Assembly: GCA_020049895.1 (NCBI GenBank)
Contig: JAGVLE010000024.1
Span: forward strand, 1-64,000
DNA from: Alphaproteobacteria bacterium
GTDB lineage: Bacteria > Pseudomonadota > Alphaproteobacteria > UBA9655
Length of the DNA stretch: 64,000 nucleotides
Direction of reading: 5' to 3'
A program made the translations under genes and the position numbers. The notes below the pieces were generated by a model that was not told the origin of the DNA, did not search any database, and saw nothing but the letters and a program-made list of their open reading frames with translations. Each line of letters begins with the position of its first letter. Positions within the stretch are counted from its first letter, which is position 1. This document shows, piece by piece, positions 18,790-26,502 of this stretch.

Positions 18790-19176
18790 TTAGGTGTTTG
18801 AGAAGGAAAAAGAATATGCTTTTCTTTCATCTTCTAAGCGCACGATCATTGCTTTCCAGTCCGTTATGACAGGATCTATTCCAGTATAATCCCAAACATC
18901 TTTGTTTTTTGGGAGTAAGCTTTGGGGAATCCCATGAATATGTATCCTGTCAACAGTGTCTGACTCAAGGGCAGCCGCGAGCTTTTTTGGAAAGTTTCTA
19001 GTAGTGAATAGAATATTGGAAACGGTCCATTCACTATACGTGTCTCTCTCACGCGTAAGTTGCACGCTTGATCGAGAAAGAGCGGGTTTTTCCTCGTTGC
19101 CTGGGAGTGCATAACAAGAGGATAATAGAACGGAAGAACTTAGAAAAGTGGATAGGAAAATTTTTGTTTTAGTCAT
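18790..19176 (-). CDS. small secreted protein or lipoprotein
   Basis: A 128-aa orphan. The N-terminus KTKIFLSTFLSSSVLLSSC reads as a signal peptide whose VLLSSC end could serve as a lipobox, with Cys at about residue 21. Cleavage at YALPG is the alternative. The mature part is charged, with no repeats or family motif that I recognise. It is convergent with the secreted protein at 18284 and preceded by a very AT-rich stretch (19177-19361). Confidence 0.55.
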   Translation of the reverse strand: MTKTKIFLSTFLSSSVLLSSCYALPGNEEKPALSRSSVQLTRERDTYSEWTVSNILFTTRNFPKKLAAALESDTVDRIHIHGIPQSLLPKNKDVWDYTGIDPVITDWKAMIVRLEDERKAYSFSFSNT

Positions 19177-19361
19177 AACACGATACCTTTCAAAAAAAAC
19201 AACAATACAATCTATATAGAAATAGAAATCTGAATTGTCAATAAAAATTAATATAAATTTGTTTTATTATTATTTTAATAAAATTTTATTAATTTTTTAT
19301 GTGTTTTTTACGTAAATAAAAGCTATGTAAATCCTAGGACATAGAAGGAGCTTGATGGGGA

Positions 19362-20069
19362 TTAATCTTTGAATAAGTCCTTCATATTAACTCTTTTGAC
19401 TTCGCCAGGTTCAAGGGAGCCTAATTCACACGATCCATAAGCCACACGAATGAGGCGATTGACGGGCCAGCCAAGCCAGTCAAAAATACGGCGAATCTCT
19501 CGATTTTTCCCTTCCGCTAGGCTTACCGTAAGCCAGGCATTGCCTCCCTGCTGGCGGTCAAGGGTAGCTTTTACGGAACCGTAATGGATTTCCTCAATGG
19601 TAACTCCCTTTTCAAGCTGCACAAGCCTTTTAGGATCTATTTGTCCATGGACCCGAACACGATATTCGCGCACCCATCCTGTAGACGGCAATTCTAAATA
19701 GCGAGAGAGTTCTCCATCATTCGTCAAAAGCAATAAGCCTTCACTGTTAAGGTCCAGGCGCCCTACAGAAACGACCCTGGGGAGATCTTTGGGGAGAAAG
19801 TCGAAAATCGTGGGACGTCCTTTTTCATCTCGATGACTTGTCACAAGGCCTGGGGGTTTATAATAAAGCCACAGCTGTGTTTCTTCGGGCATAGGCAAAG
19901 GTTTTCCATCCACCAAAATGCTCATACCAGCTGTAACGCAAAAAGCAGGGGTTTCTAGGATGTTTCCATCAACAGAGACGCGACCATCTTCAATCCAACG
20001 TTCTGCATCTCGACGTGAACAGAGGCCTGCTCGCGCCATGATTTTTGCGATGCGCTCACCTTTGCTCAC
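19362..20069 (-). CDS. rRNA pseudouridine synthase, RsuA/RluB family
   Basis: Converts a uridine in rRNA to pseudouridine. The 235 aa carry an N-terminal S4 RNA-binding domain (KIMARAGLCSRRDAERWIEDGRV) and the catalytic domain with SVGRLDLNSEGLLLLTNDG, whose Asp in GRLD is the nucleophile, and the late motif EGKNREIRRIFDWLGWPV. The latter is typical of RluB/RluE/RsuA, and the length fits RluB-type enzymes of alphaproteobacteria. It overlaps the next upstream gene by 14 bases. Confidence 0.93.
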   Translation of the reverse strand: MSKGERIAKIMARAGLCSRRDAERWIEDGRVSVDGNILETPAFCVTAGMSILVDGKPLPMPEETQLWLYYKPPGLVTSHRDEKGRPTIFDFLPKDLPRVVSVGRLDLNSEGLLLLTNDGELSRYLELPSTGWVREYRVRVHGQIDPKRLVQLEKGVTIEEIHYGSVKATLDRQQGGNAWLTVSLAEGKNREIRRIFDWLGWPVNRLIRVAYGSCELGSLEPGEVKRVNMKDLFKD

Positions 20070-20778
20070 ATACAGCCTTCAGGAAACTTGTAAAAATCTC
20101 CTTGTCTAAGGGAGACGCCCCATGTTCCGGGTGCCACTGAACTCCTAGGCAGAATCGATAGGCGGGAACCTCGATCCCCTCAATGACCCCATCTGGGGAA
20201 ACGGCATTTACAATGACACCTTTACCAGGAGTTTGAATGGCTTGATGATGAAAGCTATTCACGTCCATTTTTTCTGTTTTAAGGATATTATGGAAGAGAG
20301 TTCCTTTCGAGATCTTTATGGGATGACTTGTCTTGTGACGCGGCTCTTTTTGCATATGGCAAAGAGCATTCGGAATATCATCTGGAATATTTTGGAATAA
20401 AGTTCCGCCTAGCACCACATTAATGACCTGCATTCCGCCACATATTCCAAGAACAGGGATGTTTCGCTCAAGCGCAGCCTTGGCAATAGCAAGCTCAAAA
20501 GCGGTCCTTGTTGGGTTTAAGATAACAGTGGGATGAATCGAGTCCACGCCATAAAGGGTAGGGTTAATATCATGTCTGCCCCCTGTAATAATAAGACCAT
20601 CAATAACAGACAAATAGGCATCTATAAGGTTAATGTCATGCGTGAGGGGGAAAGGGACGCCACCAGCCTCCACAACGCTATTACAATAGGCTTTACGTAT
20701 TGCGTACCAGGGGTATGAGGAAAACTCGCCACTTTCTCGTGAATCTAGGGTGACACCAATTACCGGTTTTTTTATCAT
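20056..20778 (-). CDS. class-I glutamine amidotransferase-like hydrolase (peptidase C26)
   Basis: Family of gamma-glutamyl-GABA hydrolases (PuuD) and related gamma-glutamyl peptidases. In the 240 aa the nucleophile elbow is GICGGMQVINVVLGG, and the His-Glu pair lies in GVQWHPEHG. The N-terminus PVIGVTLDS, then TGGRHDINPTLYG, fits the family. No puu genes lie nearby, so the true substrate is open. It overlaps the pseudouridine synthase gene at its 3' end. Confidence 0.88.
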   Translation of the reverse strand: MIKKPVIGVTLDSRESGEFSSYPWYAIRKAYCNSVVEAGGVPFPLTHDINLIDAYLSVIDGLIITGGRHDINPTLYGVDSIHPTVILNPTRTAFELAIAKAALERNIPVLGICGGMQVINVVLGGTLFQNIPDDIPNALCHMQKEPRHKTSHPIKISKGTLFHNILKTEKMDVNSFHHQAIQTPGKGVIVNAVSPDGVIEGIEVPAYRFCLGVQWHPEHGASPLDKEIFTSFLKAVCEQR

Positions 20779-20799
20779 TTTAAAACTTTCTAGTTATTG

Positions 20800-22674
20800 T
20801 TAAAATCCAAACATATGATCCAAACTAAAATTTCCGTCTTGGTCTCGCAACCCATGATACCCAAACAAACGGCAGGTTTTGTCTTGAATCATGACATACC
20901 CCCCGTCAGCTTTTTTGCGATCAGTTTCTGAAAAAGTGTCTTGATAGACCCAAAAGCGTGAACCACTTTGGGGAATTTTTAAAAACGTTTCTGTCACGAA
21001 CTGACCCTCCTTAGAATAAAGGATAAGAGAAGTATCAGAGGTATCGTGCCAGGGTGTTGACGTTGGATAAATGAGGTGACAAAAGGTCTCCCGATTGTTA
21101 TCAACGCGCAAGAATAAGCCAGTGCTTAGTCCAGGAGGGGCCCCTTTATAGGATTGAGGCTCATTCTTATAGGTAATCACAGTGTTAAAAATATGGCTTC
21201 CAAAGCTTGTTTCTGCTTGGGCGGCGGTTGTTTTATGCTCATACCGGAAAAGGGCATGAAGCCAACCATCAGCTTCATCTCCCGCATCAAAATCATAAAT
21301 AAGTTCGAGATGCCCATACTCTGCCCCTAAATCTATGTGATCGTTCACTCGAAAAGCTTGGCCATGATTGCGTGGCAGATTTCCAAAAGAATGCGTTCCT
21401 TTGAGCGCCCCGTCCTTACTATAGACAAGAGCTTTCAAAGGCATGAATTGCGACTCTCGACTCATGGGGGTGGGAAGAACAGAGGTAAAAAAGTCATCTG
21501 TTGAAAATAAAGGTGCGGAAAGGATAAATCCTTTCCCAACAGCAGGCGTCAGAGTTTTAAGCTTAAGGTCAGGCTTTAAGTCATGTCGCTCCACATTAAC
21601 ATGCGCCATGCAGCGATATCCTTTTGGATTGACAACCTCATACCGGGGACGAACAAAATAATGACCGGCTTGGAGTTCAATTTGGTGTGGCCATTTTGTT
21701 TCAGGGAAAAATTCTTCAACATCAAGAGCATAAGTTCCAAAGGCAGGGATGTCTTTTTTTAAAGGCACTGAGTGGATGTTCCCCATCACATTGAGACTCA
21801 CCCCTGCGGCAGGAACAGGTATGGAATGGCTGTTTTGGAGCCATAGGATTACCTTTTCTTCTTTTCGAGGGGCGGGGAGGCCTGCAAAATAGGCTGATGG
21901 CCAGGCGTTGGCATCGTGGGTAGCTGATAAAGAGCCATCATCATGGAAGGTATCAAGGGCATACTTAACAATACTATGACCCTTTGTCCCTGTAATGTGG
22001 AGGAACAATTGTCCGGTGAAATCTGGCAACTCAAAGCGTTTTTTGACTTTACGACTATCGATGACATAAGATTCTACAGCAGCCCCAAGGTCTTGGCACC
22101 ATTCTGCGATTTTGTGACCTTTTTTATCAAATAAAAGCGCCCACAACTTAACATCTTTGGAGCCATATTTTGTCCAATAGTTGGCACTTGCCACGCGCGT
22201 ATGCCAGCCTCCCTCTTCCCGAAAAAAGGCAAAGTTTGTCGAGAAATTCAGGTCCGATAAGTAATTTGATTGATCGGTCAACATTTCTTTCGGTAAGCGC
22301 AACCCTTCAAGGCTCGTTACTTTGCAATGTGTGGGAAGCAAATGGGCCATTTGCTGCAGGTGCTTTTCCGGCTCAAAAGATAGAATCAACAGATCTTTCG
22401 GCTTATCTTCCGTGATTTTTGTAAGGAGGGACGTGATGGGAGAGAGAGCTTCTATGGCCTGCACATAAGTATGAGCAGGATAAGCCCACCCGGTCATTGC
22501 CAAGAAATCGTCCAAGTGACCTTCCGGGTCATAAATGGTGGAAACAGGCGTTATTTTGAACGCTTCAAAGAGGGATGAGATCGCGGGGTGCCCTAATGCT
22601 TTAAAAAAAGTACAGGGTTTTTGGTTGGCAAATGTTTTTATGTTTAAAACCAGAACAAACCTACTTTCTAACAA
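20800..22674 (-). CDS. large conserved-looking protein of unknown function
   Basis: A 624-aa frame without a signal peptide, TM helix or repeat. The composition is that of a well-folded, beta-rich soluble protein with many aromatic residues and motifs such as GGWHTRVASANYWTKYG and DAGDEADGWLHALFRYEH. I do not recognise the family. The second half might be carbohydrate-binding-like, but that is only an impression. The start is uncertain: TTG 22674 opens the frame only 16 bases after the 3' end of the initiator tRNA on the same strand, and no good ribosome-binding site is visible. It lies upstream of the C26 hydrolase by 21 bases and is probably cotranscribed with it. Confidence 0.65.
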   Translation of the reverse strand: MLESRFVLVLNIKTFANQKPCTFFKALGHPAISSLFEAFKITPVSTIYDPEGHLDDFLAMTGWAYPAHTYVQAIEALSPITSLLTKITEDKPKDLLILSFEPEKHLQQMAHLLPTHCKVTSLEGLRLPKEMLTDQSNYLSDLNFSTNFAFFREEGGWHTRVASANYWTKYGSKDVKLWALLFDKKGHKIAEWCQDLGAAVESYVIDSRKVKKRFELPDFTGQLFLHITGTKGHSIVKYALDTFHDDGSLSATHDANAWPSAYFAGLPAPRKEEKVILWLQNSHSIPVPAAGVSLNVMGNIHSVPLKKDIPAFGTYALDVEEFFPETKWPHQIELQAGHYFVRPRYEVVNPKGYRCMAHVNVERHDLKPDLKLKTLTPAVGKGFILSAPLFSTDDFFTSVLPTPMSRESQFMPLKALVYSKDGALKGTHSFGNLPRNHGQAFRVNDHIDLGAEYGHLELIYDFDAGDEADGWLHALFRYEHKTTAAQAETSFGSHIFNTVITYKNEPQSYKGAPPGLSTGLFLRVDNNRETFCHLIYPTSTPWHDTSDTSLILYSKEGQFVTETFLKIPQSGSRFWVYQDTFSETDRKKADGGYVMIQDKTCRLFGYHGLRDQDGNFSLDHMFGF

Positions 22675-22688
22675 AAGGTCATGTTTTT

Positions 22689-22766
<78 letters not shown>

Positions 22767-22882
22767 GCAATAAAAACAAGAGTTTTTAGAAGATGGCCTG
22801 ACCTTAACAAGTTATTCCTAAGATGTCGAGGAGTTTTTAAGAAGAAGCTCAGTCAGCTCTTTTCTTGTGGCTAGCACGGATC

Positions 22883-24166
22883 CTATTGTTTTATCCGGTT
22901 TAGTGCATCTTCCAAGGACAGCTCTATCCGTTCACCCGTACGTCGATTTTTTAATTCGCACATTCCAGCCTCTGCACTGCGGGGCCCTACGATTACCTGC
23001 CAAGGCAGTCCTATCAAGTCCATGTCTGCAAATTTAGCCCCCGAGCCTAAGTCCCGATCATCGTAAAGAACCTCAACATCTGCTTGCAGAAGCTTATGAT
23101 AAAAGTCGTCACAGCAAGCAACGCAAGCGCTATTCTTTACGTTTAGGTTAAGCAGCCCCATTTTGAAAGGAGCAACACTTTCAGGCCATTTGATGCCTGC
23201 TTTATCATGATGGGCCTCAATAAGAGCCGCTACAACACGCGAGACTCCAATTCCATAGGATCCCATCTCGACGGGGACCTGCTTTCCGTCAGGTCCCATC
23301 ACATAGGCGCCTAAAGGAATAGAGTATTTGGTTCCAAAGTAAAATACATGGCCAACTTCAATGCCGCGCGCTGTCTTAAGCGTTTCAAGAGGAACAGGAC
23401 AATTTTCAGGATCATGAAGTTCGTCAGAGGCTGCATACAAAGACTGAAGGCGATCGAGAGTCACCGAATTAACATCAAGGGTCTCATAAGCAGGATCGTA
23501 AAATATCTCGCTTTCACCCGTTTCAGCAAGGATTTGAAATTCATGGCTAAGATCGCCCCCAATAGGACCTGTAGCCGCGCGCACAGGAATGGCTGTCACG
23601 TCCATGCGCGCAAAGGTTTTAACGTAAGCCTCTAGCATAGCCTGGTATGAGGCACGTGCTCCTTCGGGCGTTAGATCAAAGGAATAATTATCTTTCATCA
23701 GGAACTCTCGCCCACGCATGATCCCAAAGCGAGGACGAATTTCATCCCGGAATTTCCATTGGATATTATACAAACGCTTGGGGAGGTCACGGTAGCTTTT
23801 AATGAACCGGGCAAAAATATCTGTAATGACTTCTTCTGCTGTGGGACCATAGAGCATTTCTCGTTCATGACGATCCTGAATGCGCAGCATTTCTTTGCCA
23901 TAATCATGGTAACGGCCGCTTTTTTCCCACAGTTCTGCTGGTTGAATGGTAGGCATCAATACTTCAAGACTGCCGGCTCGGTCTTGTTCTTCGCGAATAA
24001 TATTTTCAACTTTCTTGAGAACCCGTAGACCCAACGGTAACCATGTGTAAATTCCTGAGGTTACTTGAGCAATCATTCCAGCCCTGAGCATGAGGCGGTG
24101 GGAAGCCACGTGAGCCTCTTGCGGGGTTTCCTTGAGGGTAGGGTAAAAATAAACAGAGGAGCGCAT
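22883..24166 (-). CDS. proS: prolyl-tRNA synthetase, short alphaproteobacterial type
   Basis: Class-II synthetase charging tRNA-Pro. The 427 aa show motif 1-2 blocks ([25 protein letters not shown] region, [26 protein letters not shown] region) and motif 3 ([17 protein letters not shown]), followed by an anticodon-binding domain ([22 protein letters not shown] region). At 427 aa it lacks the ~180-aa editing insertion of the E. coli enzyme, as is usual in alphaproteobacteria. Editing would then need a separate YbaK/ProXp protein, which is not in this window. Confidence 0.96.
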   Translation of the reverse strand: MRSSVYFYPTLKETPQEAHVASHRLMLRAGMIAQVTSGIYTWLPLGLRVLKKVENIIREEQDRAGSLEVLMPTIQPAELWEKSGRYHDYGKEMLRIQDRHEREMLYGPTAEEVITDIFARFIKSYRDLPKRLYNIQWKFRDEIRPRFGIMRGREFLMKDNYSFDLTPEGARASYQAMLEAYVKTFARMDVTAIPVRAATGPIGGDLSHEFQILAETGESEIFYDPAYETLDVNSVTLDRLQSLYAASDELHDPENCPVPLETLKTARGIEVGHVFYFGTKYSIPLGAYVMGPDGKQVPVEMGSYGIGVSRVVAALIEAHHDKAGIKWPESVAPFKMGLLNLNVKNSACVACCDDFYHKLLQADVEVLYDDRDLGSGAKFADMDLIGLPWQVIVGPRSAEAGMCELKNRRTGERIELSLEDALNRIKQ

Positions 24167-24236
24167 GTATTCATCCTAACATATATTTTATAACAGCTTA
24201 CCCTAACAGATTTTATGAGTTAAGGGCAACGAGAGG

Positions 24237-24506
24237 ATGATACATATCAATGATACTGTGGTGGAACAGGATATGAAAAATATTGCCAGGACCTTACTCA
24301 GTTTGAGAATGACTCCAGAAGGCGGGACGGGCGTTTTTGAGCCCGAAGATATCTATAACCTAACGCCTTCTTTTTCTTTTTCAAGTTCTTGGAAAACACC
24401 TAAGATGTTGATTTTAGAGGAAGAAACATCATTTCCTGTTCCCTATGGTTTGGATCCTAGGCTCTCTATCCCCTTCTTTGTGAGTACTGTAAGCTTTTCT
24501 AGGTAA
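24237..24506 (+). CDS. doubtful 89-aa orphan truncated by a repeat
   Basis: The frame starts MIHINDTVVEQDMKNIART and has a normal residue mix, but I recognise no family. The ribosome-binding region GAGAGG touches the ATG, which is too close, so the start may be the internal Met at residue 13. The last five or so codons and the stop lie in the repeat fragment at 24491-24566. It is therefore either a gene truncated by repeat insertion or chance coding. It is divergent from proS. Confidence 0.35.
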   Translation: MIHINDTVVEQDMKNIARTLLSLRMTPEGGTGVFEPEDIYNLTPSFSFSSSWKTPKMLILEEETSFPVPYGLDPRLSIPFFVSTVSFSR

Positions 24507-24566
24507 GGACAGGGGTGGGAGAGCTCCTTATCTTATCTATTTCACACAAATACCTTTTGCAGAAGG
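24491..24566. repeat. fragment of the palindromic intergenic repeat (copy C)
   Basis: TTTTCTAGGTAAGGACAGGG and GTGGGAGAG match the right end of copy A (30311-30344), and the piece ends with ATACCTTTTGCAGAAGG, the terminal inverted repeat (perfect over 14 bases). The left half is missing. Confidence 0.8.
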
Positions 24567-24572
24567 TTCCTA

Positions 24573-24980
24573 TTAATCACTATCATCATCGTCGTCATCA
24601 TCATCTTCTTCTTCCTGATTTTGCTCATAGTAATGCGCTCCCAATAGCTTTTTATCGCGGGATACCCTATGTTTTATTCCCGCGCCGTCCAGCTTTTGTC
24701 CTAATCTCTCTGCTCCTGATTCTGTTCCCCCTAGATCTGAGTCTATTCCCCCTAGTCTTGAGTCTATTCTTCCTAATCCTGGACCTGTTCCTTCCAGTCC
24801 AGTGCCTGGACCTGCGCCTTCCGGTCCTGATCCTGGGCCTCCTAATCCGCCTCCTAATCCTAGGCCTGTTCCTCCCAGTCCAGGGCCTCCACGACTTATT
24901 GCATCTGCAGAGGCAGCAATAAGAGATAGTCCTCCAATCAAAAGGGTGAGGACTGTGATGTTTTTTAATGTTGTTTTCAT
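24573..24980 (-). CDS. secreted Gly-rich protein with acidic C-terminus
   Basis: A 135-aa protein started by ATG 24980 behind a good GGAAAGGAAATAG ribosome-binding site. Signal peptide MKTTLKNITVLTLLIGGLSL, then IAASADA with cleavage near residue 27. The mature part is a Gly/Pro/Leu-rich repeat (GLGG, GPGLG, GTGLG units; DS/LGGIDS units later), then a basic linker and a C-terminal run of Glu and about nine Asp. The upstream in-frame extension to 25190 is Ser/Asn/Gly repeat read from the neighbour's repeat DNA and is very unlikely to be protein. The signal peptide resembles that of the next gene, so the two are probably paralogues with replaced mature parts. Confidence 0.65.
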   Translation of the reverse strand: MKTTLKNITVLTLLIGGLSLIAASADAISRGGPGLGGTGLGLGGGLGGPGSGPEGAGPGTGLEGTGPGLGRIDSRLGGIDSDLGGTESGAERLGQKLDGAGIKHRVSRDKKLLGAHYYEQNQEEEDDDDDDDDSD

Positions 24981-25005
24981 ACTATTTCCTTTCCGCGTAC
25001 GCTTC

Positions 25006-25236
25006 TTATTGCTGCTGCCATTGCTGTTGCCGTTGCTGCTGCCGTTGCTGCTGCCGTTGCTGCTGCCGTTGCTGCTGCCATTGCTGTTGCCGTTGCTGCT
25101 GCCGTTGCTGCTGCCGTTGCTGCTGCTCCTGCTCCTGCTCCTGCGGGTAAGCAGCTTCGGAGCTAGTAATGAGAGAGACTCCTGTAACAAGAAGTGTGAA
25201 TAGTGTGATGTTTCTAAAAAATATACTCACAGACAT
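25006..25236 (-). CDS. secreted polyglutamine-type RQQQ repeat protein
   Basis: A 76-aa frame preceded by AGAGGA five bases before the ATG. After a signal peptide (about 1-28, FFRNITLFTLLVTGVSLITS then SEAA) come PQEQEQEQQQ and about ten four-residue units RQQQ, with WQQQ at two positions, up to the stop. The mature protein is thus almost only Gln and Arg. The signal peptide matches the downstream gene's in KNIT/RNIT, TLL and SLI positions. The protein may be surface-active or may simply reflect repeat expansion. Confidence 0.6.
   Translation of the reverse strand: MSVSIFFRNITLFTLLVTGVSLITSSEAAYPQEQEQEQQQRQQQRQQQRQQQWQQQRQQQRQQQRQQQRQQQWQQQ
25010..25125. repeat. 12-bp tandem repeat coding RQQQ
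   Basis: About nine to ten copies of TGCTGCCGTTGC, some with TGCTGCCATTGC or TGCTGTTGC variants. They keep the reading frame of the secreted Gln-rich protein. The copy number is likely to vary between strains. Confidence 0.85.
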
Positions 25237-25454
25237 TATTTCCTCTTTGTTTTTTATTAAATATTATCAGACAATGTACATTGTATGTTACAATAAAATA
25301 ATAAAAAAACAGTTAATTTCTACGAACCTTTGGCGTGCTCATGAAAAAGTATGTTTAAAAAACCTGATCTATGACGTTTAATAAATGATCCACTTGAAAA
25401 ATCGCACAGAACTTGTACTAATATGTTTATTAACGTTGCTTAGGAGACTCTCAT

Positions 25455-26036
25455 ATGCGGTTTACTTTCCTTTTTGCCCTCATGGTTTGCTTGGTTGCTT
25501 GCAAATCATCTCCTCAAACACCAGAACTCGTTGGATTAGCTTACCTTGCGGATAAGCCCTTTCGCCTTAACGTTGCTCGGGTAGAGGTTGTTAAACAATA
25601 TCAGTCCTCTTCCATACCGCCCCATGTAGAAAACGACTTACCAGTTCCTCCCGTGGCAATGGTCCAACAATGGGTTCGTGATCGTCTTTTCACATACGGA
25701 AACAAAGGGTATGCTGTTATAACAATTGAGGACGCTTCTGCGACTGAAACTCCTCTTAAGAAAAAAACTGAGAAGGCGAGTTTTTTCACAACAACTCATT
25801 CTGAGCAGTATGACGCTAAACTTGCTGTAAAAATTGAAATTTTTGATGATGAAGGAAAGCAAAAGGGATTCTGTTCTGCACGCGCTCAAGGATCTCAATC
25901 TACGACGAATACTATGACCATTGGTCAACGGCGCAAATTATGGATTCATTTAATGGAAAATGTGATGAATCAATTGGATGCAGAGTTAAGCCAATCTATC
26001 AATACTCATTTAAAACAATACCTTCTTGATTCTTAA
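25455..26036 (+). CDS. lipoprotein of unknown function
   Basis: 193 aa with a lipoprotein signal peptide (FLFALMVCLVAC, Cys near residue 16). The mature part starts KSSPQTPELVGLAYLADKP and has helical and strand regions with AKLAVKIEIFDDEG, then a C-terminal helical end. Such proteins occur in other alphaproteobacteria, but I cannot name a function. Ribosome-binding site TAGGAG lies nine bases upstream. It is followed after 17 bases by the DUF192 gene. Confidence 0.7.
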   Translation: MRFTFLFALMVCLVACKSSPQTPELVGLAYLADKPFRLNVARVEVVKQYQSSSIPPHVENDLPVPPVAMVQQWVRDRLFTYGNKGYAVITIEDASATETPLKKKTEKASFFTTTHSEQYDAKLAVKIEIFDDEGKQKGFCSARAQGSQSTTNTMTIGQRRKLWIHLMENVMNQLDAELSQSINTHLKQYLLDS

Positions 26037-26053
26037 AAGGTAGGAAAGGAAGT

Positions 26054-26488
26054 ATGGGAATACGAAGCTGTTTGTTGCTCCTTATTGGGAGCAGTTGTTT
26101 AAACTTCGCTCCCCTTCACGCAGACAGCGTGACTCTTGTTTGCCCCCATAAATCTGTCTCTTTTACGGCTGAAGTTCCTCATACGGTAGCACAAAGACGG
26201 AAAGGACTTATGTTCAGAGAAAACCTTGCTGATAATGCAGGGATGCTATTTTCCTTCCCTCACGCTAATGTTTATCCTCCGAGTATGTGGATGAAAAATA
26301 CGCCCCTTTCCTTGGACATGATTTTTGCTGATGAAAATGGGGTTATCCTTGAGATATTTGAAAATACAACCCCTCACTCTGAAGCCGTGATTGGCCCCGT
26401 TCCTGGTGCAGTTCAAGTCTTTGAAATGAATAGCGGAATTTCAAAAAAGCATAATATTACAAAGGCGTGTGTTCTAAAAAAAGAATAA
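26054..26488 (+). CDS. DUF192 family exported protein
   Basis: 144 aa, signal peptide to about residue 23 (LHADS). The DUF192 signature is complete: RRKGLMFRENLADNAGMLF, MWMKNTPLSLDMIFADENG and a GAVQVFEMNSG end. The fold is known from structural genomics, the biochemical role is not. It is probably cotranscribed with the lipoprotein and convergent with ftsI. Confidence 0.88.
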   Translation: MGIRSCLLLLIGSSCLNFAPLHADSVTLVCPHKSVSFTAEVPHTVAQRRKGLMFRENLADNAGMLFSFPHANVYPPSMWMKNTPLSLDMIFADENGVILEIFENTTPHSEAVIGPVPGAVQVFEMNSGISKKHNITKACVLKKE

Positions 26489-26502
26489 ATTCTTTTCTCC
26501 GT

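Noticed and set aside
25010..25125. CRISPR-like array
   Set aside because: The units are contiguous 12-bp coding repeats without spacers.
24981..25190. N-terminal extension of the Gly-rich secreted protein with Ser-Asn-Gly repeats
   Set aside because: It is the 12-bp repeat of the neighbouring gene read in another frame; the internal ATG has its own ribosome-binding site and signal peptide.
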